From assembly GCF_900078195.1 (NCBI RefSeq), contig NZ_FJVE01000007.1:1860001-1924000 (forward strand): DNA of 64,000 nt, written 5' to 3'. Below, piece after piece: positions 1 through 8,271 of the stretch. The stretch's first letter is position 1; the number at the start of each line of letters is the position of its first letter. The notes beneath the pieces were generated by a model. The model saw only the letters and a program-made list of their open reading frames with translations. It was not told the DNA's origin and did no database searches. Made by a program: the position numbers and the translations under genes. The DNA is from Clostridium sp. Marseille-P299 (GTDB lineage Bacteria; Bacillota; Clostridia; Lachnospirales; Lachnospiraceae).

Positions 1-2
1 TT

Positions 3-407
3 TGGGATGAAGAACTTACCAAGGTCGTTGGTCCTCTAGAAAAAAACATTGAGCTGTTAACCGTACTCTACCCAGTAGTTGTAGTGGTGTCAACGTTGAT
101 TGCCATTGTATTATCACTGCTGTTGATTACGCAGCGATCGAAAGAGACAGCCATTATGAGGATACTGGGGGCAACGAAGTTACGCGTTCGTATCGCACTC
201 ACTTTAGAGCAAGCCATACTTTGCCTCACCGGGGCTATCATAGGCTTGATATTGGTTACGTTATTAAACGGAAGTACAATTTCATTACCAGGTTCTGTTG
301 TGCTGTGTGCTTTCGTTTACTTCGCTGGAACATTACTTGGAGCGGTTGTTGGTGCAGGCTTTGCTGTCGAACGCAGCCCTCTTGAACTTTTACAGGTCAA
401 AGAATAG
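3..407 (+). CDS. FtsX/MacB-type ABC transporter permease, C-terminal part (5' end outside window)
   Basis: The frame is open from the first bases of the window, so the gene is cut at its 5' end and no start can be given. About 134 residues remain. They show hydrophobic helices, a short cytoplasmic loop with Q-R-S-K-E-T-A-I-M-R-I-L-G-A-T-K, and a final helix ending in a charged tail. The 'R-x-L-G-A-(T/S)' loop between membrane helices is typical of the FtsX/MacB permease fold. A GGAGG lies across the stop codon, and the partner ATPase starts 13 bases later, so the two form one transporter of the LolCD/MacB class. Such pairs export or extract peptides or lipids rather than import sugars. Base composition looks richer in GC than the following exporter. 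Confidence 0.8.
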   Translation, partial: WDEELTKVVGPLEKNIELLTVLYPVVVVVSTLIAIVLSLLLITQRSKETAIMRILGATKLRVRIALTLEQAILCLTGAIIGLILVTLLNGSTISLPGSVVLCAFVYFAGTLLGAVVGAGFAVERSPLELLQVKE

Positions 408-419
408 GAGGAACAGACA

Positions 420-1082
420 TTGCTTAAACTTGAAAATGTTGGATATCGATATAAACAGGGTGACCGCGATGCACTGACCGGAATAAATTGTACGTTTGAT
501 AGCGAATTGTTTCATGCTATTATTGGGACTTCTGGTAGTGGAAAAAGCACGTTGTTATCTCTTATGGCAGGACTTGATAAACCAGGAGTCGGCAGAATAT
601 CGATCAATGGCGAAGATTTGTCAAAACTTAACTTAGACCGCTACCGCCGGGAACAAGTGTCAATGATCTTCCAAGCCTTTCAGCTGTTCCCTATGCTTTC
701 TGCAATCGAAAATGTTATATATCCAATGGAATTAAACGGCGTGCCGCTTAAGCAAGCTAAGATGAGGGCTATGGAGCTTCTAGGTGCGGTGGATATAACG
801 AAAGAGAAACATCGACGTTACCCATCGCGATTATCGGGCGGTGAACAGCAGCGGGTGGCGATAGCACGTGCATTGGCAGGTGGTGCTCGGATACTATTAG
901 CGGATGAGCCCACAGGAAACTTGGATACTGTCAATGGTAACCGAGTGATTGAAATTCTTAGCAATCTCGCACACAACGACGGTTACTGTGTTATTGTAGT
1001 CACTCACGATTTGAGTATTGCGAACTCCGCTGATCGCGTGTATCGCATGACCGATGGGATACTTGCTGAAGAAAATAGGTAG
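420..1082 (+). CDS. ABC transporter ATPase (LolD/MacB family)
   Basis: This 220-residue ATPase has Walker A GTSGSGKS at 36-43, the Q-loop around 85, signature LSGGEQQ at 138-144, Walker B ending ADEPTGN at 161-167 and the switch histidine at 196. The LSGGEQQRVAIARA signature and ADEPTGNLD motif are the usual marks of the LolD/MacB/FtsE group, which pairs with the FtsX-type permease just upstream. The TTG start at 420 is chosen because GGAGG sits 7-8 bases before it. It probably powers export of a peptide or lipid from the membrane. The next gene starts only 7 bases after the stop, consistent with one operon. Confidence 0.9.
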   Translation: MLKLENVGYRYKQGDRDALTGINCTFDSELFHAIIGTSGSGKSTLLSLMAGLDKPGVGRISINGEDLSKLNLDRYRREQVSMIFQAFQLFPMLSAIENVIYPMELNGVPLKQAKMRAMELLGAVDITKEKHRRYPSRLSGGEQQRVAIARALAGGARILLADEPTGNLDTVNGNRVIEILSNLAHNDGYCVIVVTHDLSIANSADRVYRMTDGILAEENR

Positions 1083-1089
1083 GATAGAT

Positions 1090-2925
1090 ATGAAATTTTT
1101 TCAAGGAAATTTAAAAAAAATATTAGATTTTTTTTCTGCAACTGCTTATTGTATGTCACTTTCGTGGAATTCATCACGATTTTACACAATTACCAGAATT
1201 GTATGTCAAATTTTACTATCTATGTTTACGATTGTTGTTTCTTACACTGGGAAATATATCATTGATCTATTAACGGGTGAGTGGGTTCAGAAAGATGCAA
1301 GACAAATGCTTTTCAATCTGTTTTTCTGGCTTTTGATTGTGACTGTTTTTCGTTCTCTTGGACAAAAGGTAATGTTGTATTGTCAATCTATGCAAAGTGA
1401 TAAAATTAACGGGTATCTTTCGGCTATGATGATCTCACAATCGCTCAATGCGGACTTGGAGTATATTGATAACCCTAAGTTTCATGATAAATTTACATCT
1501 GCCACTCGCGATATGTCGATGGTAGCTCATATTTTGTGGAATGTGCTCTCTTGTCTTAGTGCAATGGTGTCATTCATTATCTCGTTTACCATTTTGAGCC
1601 AAATAAATATACTTTATGGATTAATCATGATTGTTGTAGCAATTCCGTCATCTATAGCTACGTCTAAATACACAAAAGTATTATTTGAGCTAAGTTTGGA
1701 ACAACTCAATGGAGAGCGAAAGAAGAGCTATTATCAAAGTATTGCTATAGATCGTCGTTATGCCCAAGATTTACGCTTGTTTAACGCAGAGAAGTATCTG
1801 AGAAACCGCTATATAATATTGTGGGAAAAACTGTTTAAGGAAAGAAAAAAGATTACGAAGATAAGAACGATTATCACGTGCCTAATGGATCTATTGCCCG
1901 AGCTAGCCATTGTGATTATCGGGATAAATATTGCACTTGGCGTGATGTCAGGCTTTGGCACGGTAGGGGATTATTCTTTATATACTGCTCTTATTAGCCA
2001 ACTTTGGGCTTCGATATCGTTGCTTTCATCTTCAGCAATGCAGATATATGATAATCAAATAAAGATAAATAACATAAAAGAACTTGAAAATTTTAGAAAT
2101 CGTGTTATAGAAGAGAGGAAAATTCATCTTGAAAGAATTGATTCAATAACCTTTGACCATGTAAGCTTTTCATACCCTGGTGCAAACTTCCTTGCCCTTG
2201 ATGATATTAACTTTCACATGAAGCGTGAGGAAAAGGTGGCACTTGTAGGGCTCAATGGATCTGGTAAATCAACACTTATTAAATTACTCTTGCGATTTTA
2301 TGATCCTGATGACGGAGTGATATTAATAAATGGAATCAACATCAAGAATTATTCTATGACTGAGTTACGTAGTAACTTTAGTGTTTATTTTCAAGAAATG
2401 CAAAATTATAGTTTTGTACTAAGAGATAACTTCGCTATTTCTGATCAGAAAATTGAGGATATCGATATTATTGTTCAATCTGCTTTAGCAAACGCATCGT
2501 GCGAAGATATCCTAAGAAAAGTAAACGGTAATTTAGGAACGAGTATAACTAGATTTTTTGATGAAGACGGTGTAGAATTATCGGGAGGGCAACATCAAAA
2601 ACTCGCATTAGCTAGAGCTCTTTTTCGCAGTCATACAGCATTGATCCTTGATGAACCTTCATCAAACCTTGATCCTAAAGCCGAACATATGATTCTTCAG
2701 TCACTTCATACGCTTACGCAAGGGAAAATGACGATTTTTACTTCCCATAGATTGTCAAACGTCTTTTTAGCAGACAGAATCATTGTTTTAGAAAATGGAA
2801 AAATTATTGAAGATGGGACACAGGACGAGTTGTTAAAAAACAAACAAAGATATTTTGAACTCTTTCGATACCAACAAGAAAAATATTGTGGGGGAGATAA
2901 AACTAATGCTGATTGCATTGATTGA
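1090..2925 (+). CDS. ABC exporter, fused membrane and ATPase domains
   Basis: The protein has about 611 residues. The N-terminal 330 or so contain about six hydrophobic segments (near residues 40-60, 75-95, 150-190, 265-300 and 305-320). The C-terminal ATPase has Walker A GLNGSGKS at 387-394, signature LSGGQ at 497-501 and Walker B ILDEPSS at 519-525. This is the exporter architecture (ABC type IV fold) used for peptides, lipids and drugs. It lacks an N-terminal C39 peptidase domain, so it would not cleave a leader itself. The ATG at 1090 is preferred because GGTAGGA precedes it; an ATG at 1054 would overlap the upstream ATPase by 29 bases. The downstream subtilase start overlaps its last 20 bases, so translation is likely coupled and a shared peptide substrate is plausible. 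Confidence 0.85.
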   Translation: MKFFQGNLKKILDFFSATAYCMSLSWNSSRFYTITRIVCQILLSMFTIVVSYTGKYIIDLLTGEWVQKDARQMLFNLFFWLLIVTVFRSLGQKVMLYCQSMQSDKINGYLSAMMISQSLNADLEYIDNPKFHDKFTSATRDMSMVAHILWNVLSCLSAMVSFIISFTILSQINILYGLIMIVVAIPSSIATSKYTKVLFELSLEQLNGERKKSYYQSIAIDRRYAQDLRLFNAEKYLRNRYIILWEKLFKERKKITKIRTIITCLMDLLPELAIVIIGINIALGVMSGFGTVGDYSLYTALISQLWASISLLSSSAMQIYDNQIKINNIKELENFRNRVIEERKIHLERIDSITFDHVSFSYPGANFLALDDINFHMKREEKVALVGLNGSGKSTLIKLLLRFYDPDDGVILINGINIKNYSMTELRSNFSVYFQEMQNYSFVLRDNFAISDQKIEDIDIIVQSALANASCEDILRKVNGNLGTSITRFFDEDGVELSGGQHQKLALARALFRSHTALILDEPSSNLDPKAEHMILQSLHTLTQGKMTIFTSHRLSNVFLADRIIVLENGKIIEDGTQDELLKNKQRYFELFRYQQEKYCGGDKTNADCID

Positions 2926-4345
2926 TGATGGTATTGACTCATCTGCATATGCGAATATTCATGTCAAATACGATATGCAGATTGGAAATGATTGCGTAGT
3001 CAGGAAGAGACAAGCAGATGATTGGATTATGACTGATCATGGCACGACTTGTGCTGGAATTATATCAAAATATGCTCCAATGGCAGAATTTTGTAGTATT
3101 CGTATTTTTCATGATGAGCGACTTCGCTCATCATGTGACCAGCTAATTGCTGCTATGGAGTGGTGTATGGAAAAACAAGTACCAATCATTCACTTAAGCG
3201 TTGGTTCTAGTCAGCCAAATGATTTTTCAAAACTAAGGGTGGCTGTTGCAAAATTAATACAACGGCGTCATATAGTCGTAGCTGCTCATAGTAATTCCTC
3301 GAAGTATTCTGTACCTGCGTGTCTTAATGGCGTACTCGGGGTTATAGCTGATTCGGAATTTGAGGGTAGTACCTACCAAATGTCCACTGATTTATATGCA
3401 ATAAATAACATGATTAAGGCATCATCGCGACACAACTTGAGAACCTCATCAGGAATAGATTTGGTGACTATTGTAGCTAATAGTTATGCCGCACCAACGG
3501 TTACCGCAGCTGTACATAATATTCTTGAACAGTACGGCGAGTTTTCCATGCTTGTTTCACAAATCTATACAAAATTATTGAACGGATCAACTGATAATAT
3601 ATTTTCTAAACCAGACTTTATTGAAGATGCATATATTATTAACCCAATGGCGCTTCCATTTTTGAAAGAACATCTGTTTTTTCGTTGTATCGCAGAATAC
3701 TCAAATTTTACGAATATGAATAATAACTGCAATGAATGTAAGAGCATTGTGCTTCTTTCTCCATACGATAGTAACGAATCAGAAAAAAATAATACGAATT
3801 TTACTGATATACCGGATTCAATCACAACCTTGCTTTATGGAGGACGTATATCCGGGCCATTTAAAAAAGCTCTTAGCGAAAGGATGCTAATCTGGAGTAA
3901 AGAAAATAACGAGTATGCAAATTGCTTGGTTGATATGCAGTATGAAGTATCTTCTGTTATTATCTGTATCCATGGAGATAGTGTAAAAATCCTTCACACA
4001 CTATGTACACTTCGTAAGATGTTCATTGATGATGGCTATCTATGCCGAGGGTTAACAGATGCTCCGGAATATTTTTTATATGATTTAGAGTTTATTTCTC
4101 CTAATACTTCAGTACAATCAGCTATAATGTATCTGGACAAAACATATAGCCCTGATGTAGTTATATGTGGATTTCAATGTACCGGTTCTTCTACAGAATT
4201 TGACGTAGAAGCATACCATATTCTATTAGGTGATTGTAAACTTTATGATTCTATATCCAAAGGTCAAAGTAGCTTATTGTCAGTTATTGATACCGAATCC
4301 TTGCGAGCAGTGTACATAAAAATATTAAGTTATTTCTTAGAGTGA
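2906..4345 (+). CDS. Subtilisin-like serine peptidase (S8) with a C-terminal domain of unknown function
   Basis: The protein has 479 residues. The catalytic triad is readable: Asp7 in I-D-D-G, His45 in D-H-G-T, and Ser193 in N-S-Y-A-A-P, with Asn130 in the oxyanion position. There is no signal peptide or prodomain; the first catalytic Asp is almost at the N-terminus, so this is a cytoplasmic, non-secreted subtilase. Residues after about 240 do not belong to the peptidase fold and end in a segment I do not recognise, with two L/I-V-V/I-I-C-G/I-type strands. The ATG at 2906 follows a GGGGG ribosome site and overlaps the exporter gene. Placed last in an export operon, it may trim a ribosomally made peptide before or during export; that role is inference from context. 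Confidence 0.8.
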   Translation: MLIALIDDGIDSSAYANIHVKYDMQIGNDCVVRKRQADDWIMTDHGTTCAGIISKYAPMAEFCSIRIFHDERLRSSCDQLIAAMEWCMEKQVPIIHLSVGSSQPNDFSKLRVAVAKLIQRRHIVVAAHSNSSKYSVPACLNGVLGVIADSEFEGSTYQMSTDLYAINNMIKASSRHNLRTSSGIDLVTIVANSYAAPTVTAAVHNILEQYGEFSMLVSQIYTKLLNGSTDNIFSKPDFIEDAYIINPMALPFLKEHLFFRCIAEYSNFTNMNNNCNECKSIVLLSPYDSNESEKNNTNFTDIPDSITTLLYGGRISGPFKKALSERMLIWSKENNEYANCLVDMQYEVSSVIICIHGDSVKILHTLCTLRKMFIDDGYLCRGLTDAPEYFLYDLEFISPNTSVQSAIMYLDKTYSPDVVICGFQCTGSSTEFDVEAYHILLGDCKLYDSISKGQSSLLSVIDTESLRAVYIKILSYFLE

Positions 4346-4535
4346 TTTCGCCTATTTGCGTATGTTGGAATTGCTGACGGTGTCGATTTCTGCCATTTAA
4401 ACTTCACTTGATGAACTTTCACAAGAGATTAATACTAGTAATCAGTATTTAAATTGATTGATAAATTAAAAATCAGGTATATTATTCTTGAAATCAGGAC
4501 CACCGGCTAAGCCGGTGGTTTGCTCTGCCCCTATA

Positions 4536-4662
4536 AGGAGCTCTTACCTGCTTGCGCCCGGAAGGCGCCTGAAGGATTAGCCAACCGCACTTCTTTCTCG
4601 GGCTAGCCCTAAAGGGCTTTCTTTATGCCTTCTTACTCCTGCAAGCTCCTTGAGCCTTTCAT
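4536..4662. other. GC-rich, highly structured noncoding segment inside the IS200-like element
   Basis: Outer arms AAGGAGCT (4536 on) and AGCTCCTT (around 4650) are complementary and enclose inner hairpins such as GCGCC-CGGAA-GGCGC and GGGCT-AGCCCTAA-AGGGCTTT. The whole reads like a multibranched RNA or DNA fold. It lies 3' of the transposase gene, where IS200/IS605 elements keep their end structures. It may simply be the element's end, or a remnant of a structured RNA. Confidence 0.45.
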
Positions 4663-4695
4663 GATAGCTTTATTTACCAGCCTCCCTTTCAGGGA

Positions 4696-5167
4696 TTACT
4701 TTTTGCTTTTTTGTACTGGCTCACCCGTGAACGGGTCAATATACTCATTCAGTGTGAGTTGATCGGCTTCTAGATCATCTTTTAACTGATTTGCAATATA
4801 CTCTTGAATCTTTTTTGTACTCTTTCCAACAGTATCAACATAATAGCCTCTACACCAAAAGTGTCGATTTCTATCTTATATTTTAATTCGCATGCTTTTC
4901 AAATATCATAAGCGAACTTTTCCCCTTCAAATATCCCATTATTTCAGAGACACTATACTTTGGTGGTATTCTTACAAGCATATGCACATGATCTTTACAA
5001 CACTCTGCTTCTATTATTTCAATACCTTTTCTTTTACATAGTGTGCTTAGTATTTGAGCAACATCTGCTTTTATCTTTCCATATATAATCTGTCTTCTAT
5101 ATTTTGGTGCAAAAACTAAATGATACTTGCATTCCCATTTCGTATGCGCTAAACTATTCATATCCAT
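4696..5167 (-). pseudogene. tnpA: IS200-family transposase TnpA, frameshifted
   Basis: Translation from the ATG at 5167 gives a good IS200 TnpA N-terminal part (N-S-L-A-H-T-K-W-E, then H-L-V-F-A-P-K-Y-R-R, then the HUH motif H-V-H-M-L-V), ending after F-E-K-H-A-N at 4883. The missing C-terminal part is present just beyond in another frame (R-H-F-W-C-R-G-Y-Y-V-D, then I-Q-E-Y-I-A-N-Q with the candidate nucleophile Tyr), stopping at 4696-4698. Rejoining the halves needs two single-base insertions, near 4870 and 4884. So all catalytic residues survive but on separate frames, and the gene is probably dead. An upstream in-frame GTG/ATG extension to 5212 is less likely. Confidence 0.75.
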
Positions 5168-5312
5168 TTTTGGATACCTCCTATGTAATTTTTGTGGTTG
5201 GCAAACCCACATTTATTATATCATAGGAGGTTTTTTACTTGAAGCTAAAGCTAACTGGGGACACACCGACATAGCCGGTGGTTTATTTTTATCGCGATAC
5301 AACAAAGATCTG

Positions 5313-5341
5313 GACTTGTGTCAATAATGTAGACACAAGTC
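5313..5341. repeat. Inverted repeat, 10-bp perfect stem
   Basis: GACTTGTGTC and GACACAAGTC are separated by nine bases. There is no T-tract on either side, so it is not a clear terminator. It lies at the entrance of the AT-rich island, 34 bases before a small reading frame. Confidence 0.5.
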
Positions 5342-5374
5342 TAGATAAGAGATTCATTAATAATTATTAGGAGT

Positions 5375-5458
5375 TTGAAAATAGCAAAAGAAATATTAAA
5401 AAAAACGGACATTATGATTATTAATTTTGATATGGAGGCTGTTACTAATAATAAATGA
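5375..5458 (+). CDS. Possible 27-residue peptide
   Basis: A TTG start at 5375 has TTAGGAG just upstream, but the spacing is very short (about 3 bases). The peptide is lysine-rich and shows no known motif. It may be a remnant of a longer gene, since the neighbouring recombinase gene is a fossil. Weak call, based only on the ribosome site and an uninterrupted frame. Confidence 0.2.
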   Translation: MKIAKEILKKTDIMIINFDMEAVTNNK

Positions 5459-5547
5459 AACAGGCAGACGAAGTGTGAGACAAAAGACACAATATAACGA
5501 GCTGGAAGTCAGAGAAATTAAGATATTAATATAGGGTAGGAGTGCCT

Positions 5548-5800
5548 TTGAACTATGGTCTATGGATATATAAGAGGAGTTATAAATTACATAGATAATA
5601 TTTATAAGGATATAATTATGGACAATAATATGAATAAGGAGGCTTTTTTGAACTGTTATATATTGTCGAACAAAATGATATGGTTATATTCAATAACTAT
5701 CAAGAATCTGTGAAACCTTTGAAGAATTGTCGAGTATTTTGAGTATTTTTAAAGAACAAGGTATCATATTAAATTTATTGGAATAGGGGTATAAGATTAT
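5548..5800 (+). pseudogene. Fossil of a serine recombinase (resolvase N-terminal domain)
   Basis: The segment starts with GGTAGGAG and a TTG, then codes L-N-Y-G and, after a shift caused by what looks like a short TATGG duplication, G-Y-I-R-G. In other frames it gives D-N-I-Y-K-D-I-I followed by N-K-E-A, and finally T-F-E-E-L-S-S-I-L, then F-K-E-Q-G-I-I-L-N-L-L-E before a TAG. These pieces line up in order with the intact recombinase-like protein at 6683-7243 (Y-G-Y-I-K; K-I-Y-I-D-I-I; N-F-N-E-L-S-E-L; G-V-T-L-E-V-L-D). Only the N-terminal domain is represented. It is a decayed paralogue. Confidence 0.6.
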
Positions 5801-5834
5801 ATCACAATAAAAGAAATGAATAAATATTACAGTT

Positions 5835-5860
5835 GACATCTAAATTTAGGTGTCTTTTTT
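5835..5860 (+). terminator. Rho-independent terminator
   Basis: A hairpin GACATCTAAA-TTTAGGTGTC (one G-T pair) is followed by six T residues. It would end transcription through the fossil recombinase gene and separates it from the next gene. Confidence 0.6.
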
Positions 5861-5943
5861 ATGTCAGTTGTGTATTAATACAATCAATTATAATATTGTA
5901 TATAATTGTTAATAAAATACTTGCTTTACTAGGAGGAAGAATA

Positions 5944-6585
5944 ATTTTACTTAGAGCAATCAATGGCGATAGTTATGCACGAAAGATTGATGATGGAATT
6001 ATAACCTTTAGGGACTTACTTTCAACCATTACAAATAATATTGAAACTGGATACAAATATTCAAACTACAAAGGGAAATCTAATTATGGGAAAGAACAAA
6101 TTGATCTTTACAAGCAACATACCCCTATGACAGCTGCTGGAGAAATATTTGAAGTAGATACATACGATATAGAAACAATCATAGACAACAATATTAATAA
6201 TCCACAGAAGATGAAAAGAGTTCTTATTAAAATGTTCAACAAAGAACGAAGAAGTAATGCAAATAATGATAAAACATTTTATGAAATTCATAATACACTT
6301 AATGAATATAAAATTATGGTAGAACAGTATAAGAAAGTATTATTTATGCTATTCTATAATAGTAGATTTTCTAATAATTCTCTTAATGATGTAATAACAT
6401 TGAAAAAAGAAGGAGATGAAAATATTAAAAAAACTATTTATCAAATCTTTAATGATAATACTAATCTAATAAATGAATTGATATACAATCATAATGATTC
6501 AAAAAATTCTAAAATAGACGAAATCATTGCAAATAATATTTTTGATATGGCTTCAATTTTAAATTCTAAGAAAGAACACTTATAA
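5944..6585 (+). CDS. Unknown protein, apparently with an ATT start codon
   Basis: The frame is open upstream to a TTG at 5833, but that start would lie inside the terminator hairpin and give an odd hydrophobic leader. No ATG, GTG or TTG occurs in frame near the only good ribosome site, AGGAGG at 5931-5936. The codon seven bases after it is ATT (5944), with ATA at 5941. I take ATT as the start, giving about 213 residues; a mutated start codon is the alternative. The protein begins L-L-R-A-I-N-G-D-S-Y-A-R-K and is rich in N, K and I. I recognise no family. It lies between the fossil and the intact recombinase-like genes, so it may belong to the same element. Confidence 0.55.
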   Translation: MLLRAINGDSYARKIDDGIITFRDLLSTITNNIETGYKYSNYKGKSNYGKEQIDLYKQHTPMTAAGEIFEVDTYDIETIIDNNINNPQKMKRVLIKMFNKERRSNANNDKTFYEIHNTLNEYKIMVEQYKKVLFMLFYNSRFSNNSLNDVITLKKEGDENIKKTIYQIFNDNTNLINELIYNHNDSKNSKIDEIIANNIFDMASILNSKKEHL

Positions 6586-6596
6586 GGAAATAAATA

Positions 6597-6651
6597 ATTA
6601 TTACACCAAGTGATGACACCGTGTATAGGTGTCATCACTTGGTGTAATAAT
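6597..6651. repeat. Perfect 24-bp inverted repeat with a 7-base loop
   Basis: Arms 6597-6620 and 6628-6651 are exactly complementary (core GTGATGACACC / GGTGTCATCAC) with loop GTGTATA. It starts 11 bases after the stop of the unknown gene and ends 31 bases before the start of the recombinase-like gene. There is no T-tract beyond TAATAAT, so it is not a standard terminator. It could be a binding or processing site, or the footprint of a small mobile element. Confidence 0.8.
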
Positions 6652-6682
6652 ACAATTTAAATGAATAGGAGATGATACTATT

Positions 6683-7243
6683 ATGAATTATGGATATATT
6701 AAAGCAATGGAAAATTGTTCGAAAGAAAGAAGTATTTCAATCAATAAACAACTTAATGAATTAACTACATTAGGCATAACCAAGATTTACATAGACATAA
6801 TAACTAAAGAGAAAAATAATAAAGAAAAACTTTATATCCTTATAGATAATTTACAAAAAGGTGAAACATTAGTTATAACCAAATTATCTAGAATAGCTGA
6901 TAATTTTAATGAATTATCTGAATTATGTAATGCATTAGATGTATTAGGAGTTACTTTAGAGGTACTTGATATAGGAATTATAGTTCCTATATCTAATAAA
7001 ATCACGAATGAGCTATGGATAAATGCTATAAAAGAATTTGAAAAAGATATAAAGTATGAAAGAATTTGTAATGGGCATTTAAAATCCAAAAAAAATAAAC
7101 AATCAAGATCAACGAAATATTCTAAAAAACAATTAAGTGATGCTTTAAGGCTTCGTGATCGAAATACTTTCAGTGAAATAGCTTCAATTACTGGTATAAG
7201 TAAAAGTACATTATTAAGAGCAAGTAAAAATATGCAGCTATAA
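6683..7243 (+). CDS. Serine recombinase-like protein with degenerate active site
   Basis: The protein has 186 residues. The N-terminal 100 follow the resolvase fold (Y-G-Y-I, then Q-L-N-E-L, then L-V-I-T-K-L-S-R-I-A-D-N-F-N-E-L, then L-E-V-L-D-I-G-I). Residues 145-186 form a helix-turn-helix of the resolvase type (F-S-E-I-A-S-I-T-G-I-S-K-S-T-L-L-R). The usual Y-x-R-V-S motif carrying the nucleophile is Y-I-K-A-M here; the nearest serines are at 13 and 17. The second arginine of the D-R-L-x-R motif is Asp. Strand exchange therefore looks unlikely unless the alignment hides an insertion. It may act only as a DNA-binding regulator. The ATG at 6683 follows AGGAGATGA. A fossil paralogue lies upstream. 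Confidence 0.7.
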   Translation: MNYGYIKAMENCSKERSISINKQLNELTTLGITKIYIDIITKEKNNKEKLYILIDNLQKGETLVITKLSRIADNFNELSELCNALDVLGVTLEVLDIGIIVPISNKITNELWINAIKEFEKDIKYERICNGHLKSKKNKQSRSTKYSKKQLSDALRLRDRNTFSEIASITGISKSTLLRASKNMQL

Positions 7244-7460
7244 AATGTATAAATCCTTGAATATTAGTAAACATATTGTATATATATAAATTTTCTACAA
7301 CTTTATAGTTTTTTTGAGTTATAGAAAATATGATATGTAGCTTAAACATTAAATAAATGAATTTTATTGAATAAAGAGTATTATGATATACCTCAAAATA
7401 AATAAAATAGAATTGCGCTAAACTCAGGTTTAACGCAAAGATTGAGTTGTTTTTAAAGTT

Positions 7461-8045
7461 TTAACTCTTTAAACCCTTTTTTTGGTGTTTTTTCTCTGGT
7501 TTATATTTACTTGTATTTTTACACGTCTTATTAATCTCTTTAATGGTTTTATTTATATCTTTATATTAATTCAAATTTCATAACTCTGCTTTAATTATAT
7601 TTTCATTTCTACATTATACGCATTCCTAAATTTATAGACAAAACATACTGTTTATTAATTGATCTTAAACTTTTACATTTATATTACTTAAAGCTTATTT
7701 CAGTTGTTTTTATCATGAACCTTGATTCCACGCATCAAAGTCCTTACCTATATTAATTTACGCTTATTAACGTTATTTTAACTTCTAACTGTGTATTCTA
7801 CATATTTACCTAAAAATATTGGAAATTTTAAAAGCCAATCAATGAAAACTTCTATATTTAATGATCTTCATACATTTATTGAATATCTTCAGTATCTAGT
7901 ACTTTTTCTATATGGATCTTTTTAATTAATGTTCTATATTTTAGTATACCAATATCGTTTTTGTGTCTTACATTGGGGTTACCCATGAATAAGTACATTC
8001 AATCTATCTTAGATTCAATAGCCGGTCTATCTAAATTATTAGCAT
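7461..8045 (-). pseudogene. Reverse-strand gene fossil of unknown family
   Basis: Read on the minus strand, this AT-rich stretch gives protein-like segments broken by stops and shifts: L-D-R-P-A-I-E-S-K-I-D, then a stretch from M-G-N-P-N-V-R-H-K to V-L-D-T-E-D-I-Q, then F-I-D-W-L-L-K-F-P-I-F-L-G, and finally a lysine-rich tail ending at 7461. The order and composition suggest a decayed coding sequence rather than random DNA, but I cannot name the family. A hairpin (TTGCGCTAAAC / GTTTAACGCAA, 7413-7438, one mismatch) lies beyond its 3' end. Nothing else is visible between 7244 and 8270. Confidence 0.35.
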
Positions 8046-8271
8046 GTTTTTAATAATATATGATTTGTTAAATATTTAACATATGTTATTATACTTATTA
8101 CCCTATTAATCAGAAACTCTATAGATTACTCATAGTTTATCACAAATTAATAAGTATATTTATTCTTCTTATTCCATATTAAAATAACTAAAAGTAATAT
8201 TAAAAAGCATTACTATACGCTCCTATATAACTCTAATGATAAATTTCTAGTGACTATGATAAAATCTGTAT

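Larger units (their letters stand above)
4499..5285 (-). mobile_element. Degenerate IS200/IS605-family insertion sequence
   Basis: The element contains a broken Y1-transposase gene on the minus strand. It is flanked on one side by a perfect 10-bp-stem hairpin (4499-4519, CCACCGGCT-A-AGCCGGTGG core) and on the other by a related imperfect copy (about 5262-5283, ending AGCCGGTGG). Subterminal hairpins of this type are what IS200/IS605 transposases recognise and cut. Between the left hairpin and the gene end lie about 180 bases of GC-rich noncoding DNA with several nested inverted repeats, very unlike the surrounding AT-rich DNA. No tnpB gene is present. The exact cleavage points cannot be set from sequence alone. 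Confidence 0.7.

Noticed and set aside
5833..5943. TTG start at 5833 for the unknown protein
   Set aside because: It falls inside a terminator hairpin, lacks a ribosome site and would add a hydrophobic leader unlike the rest.
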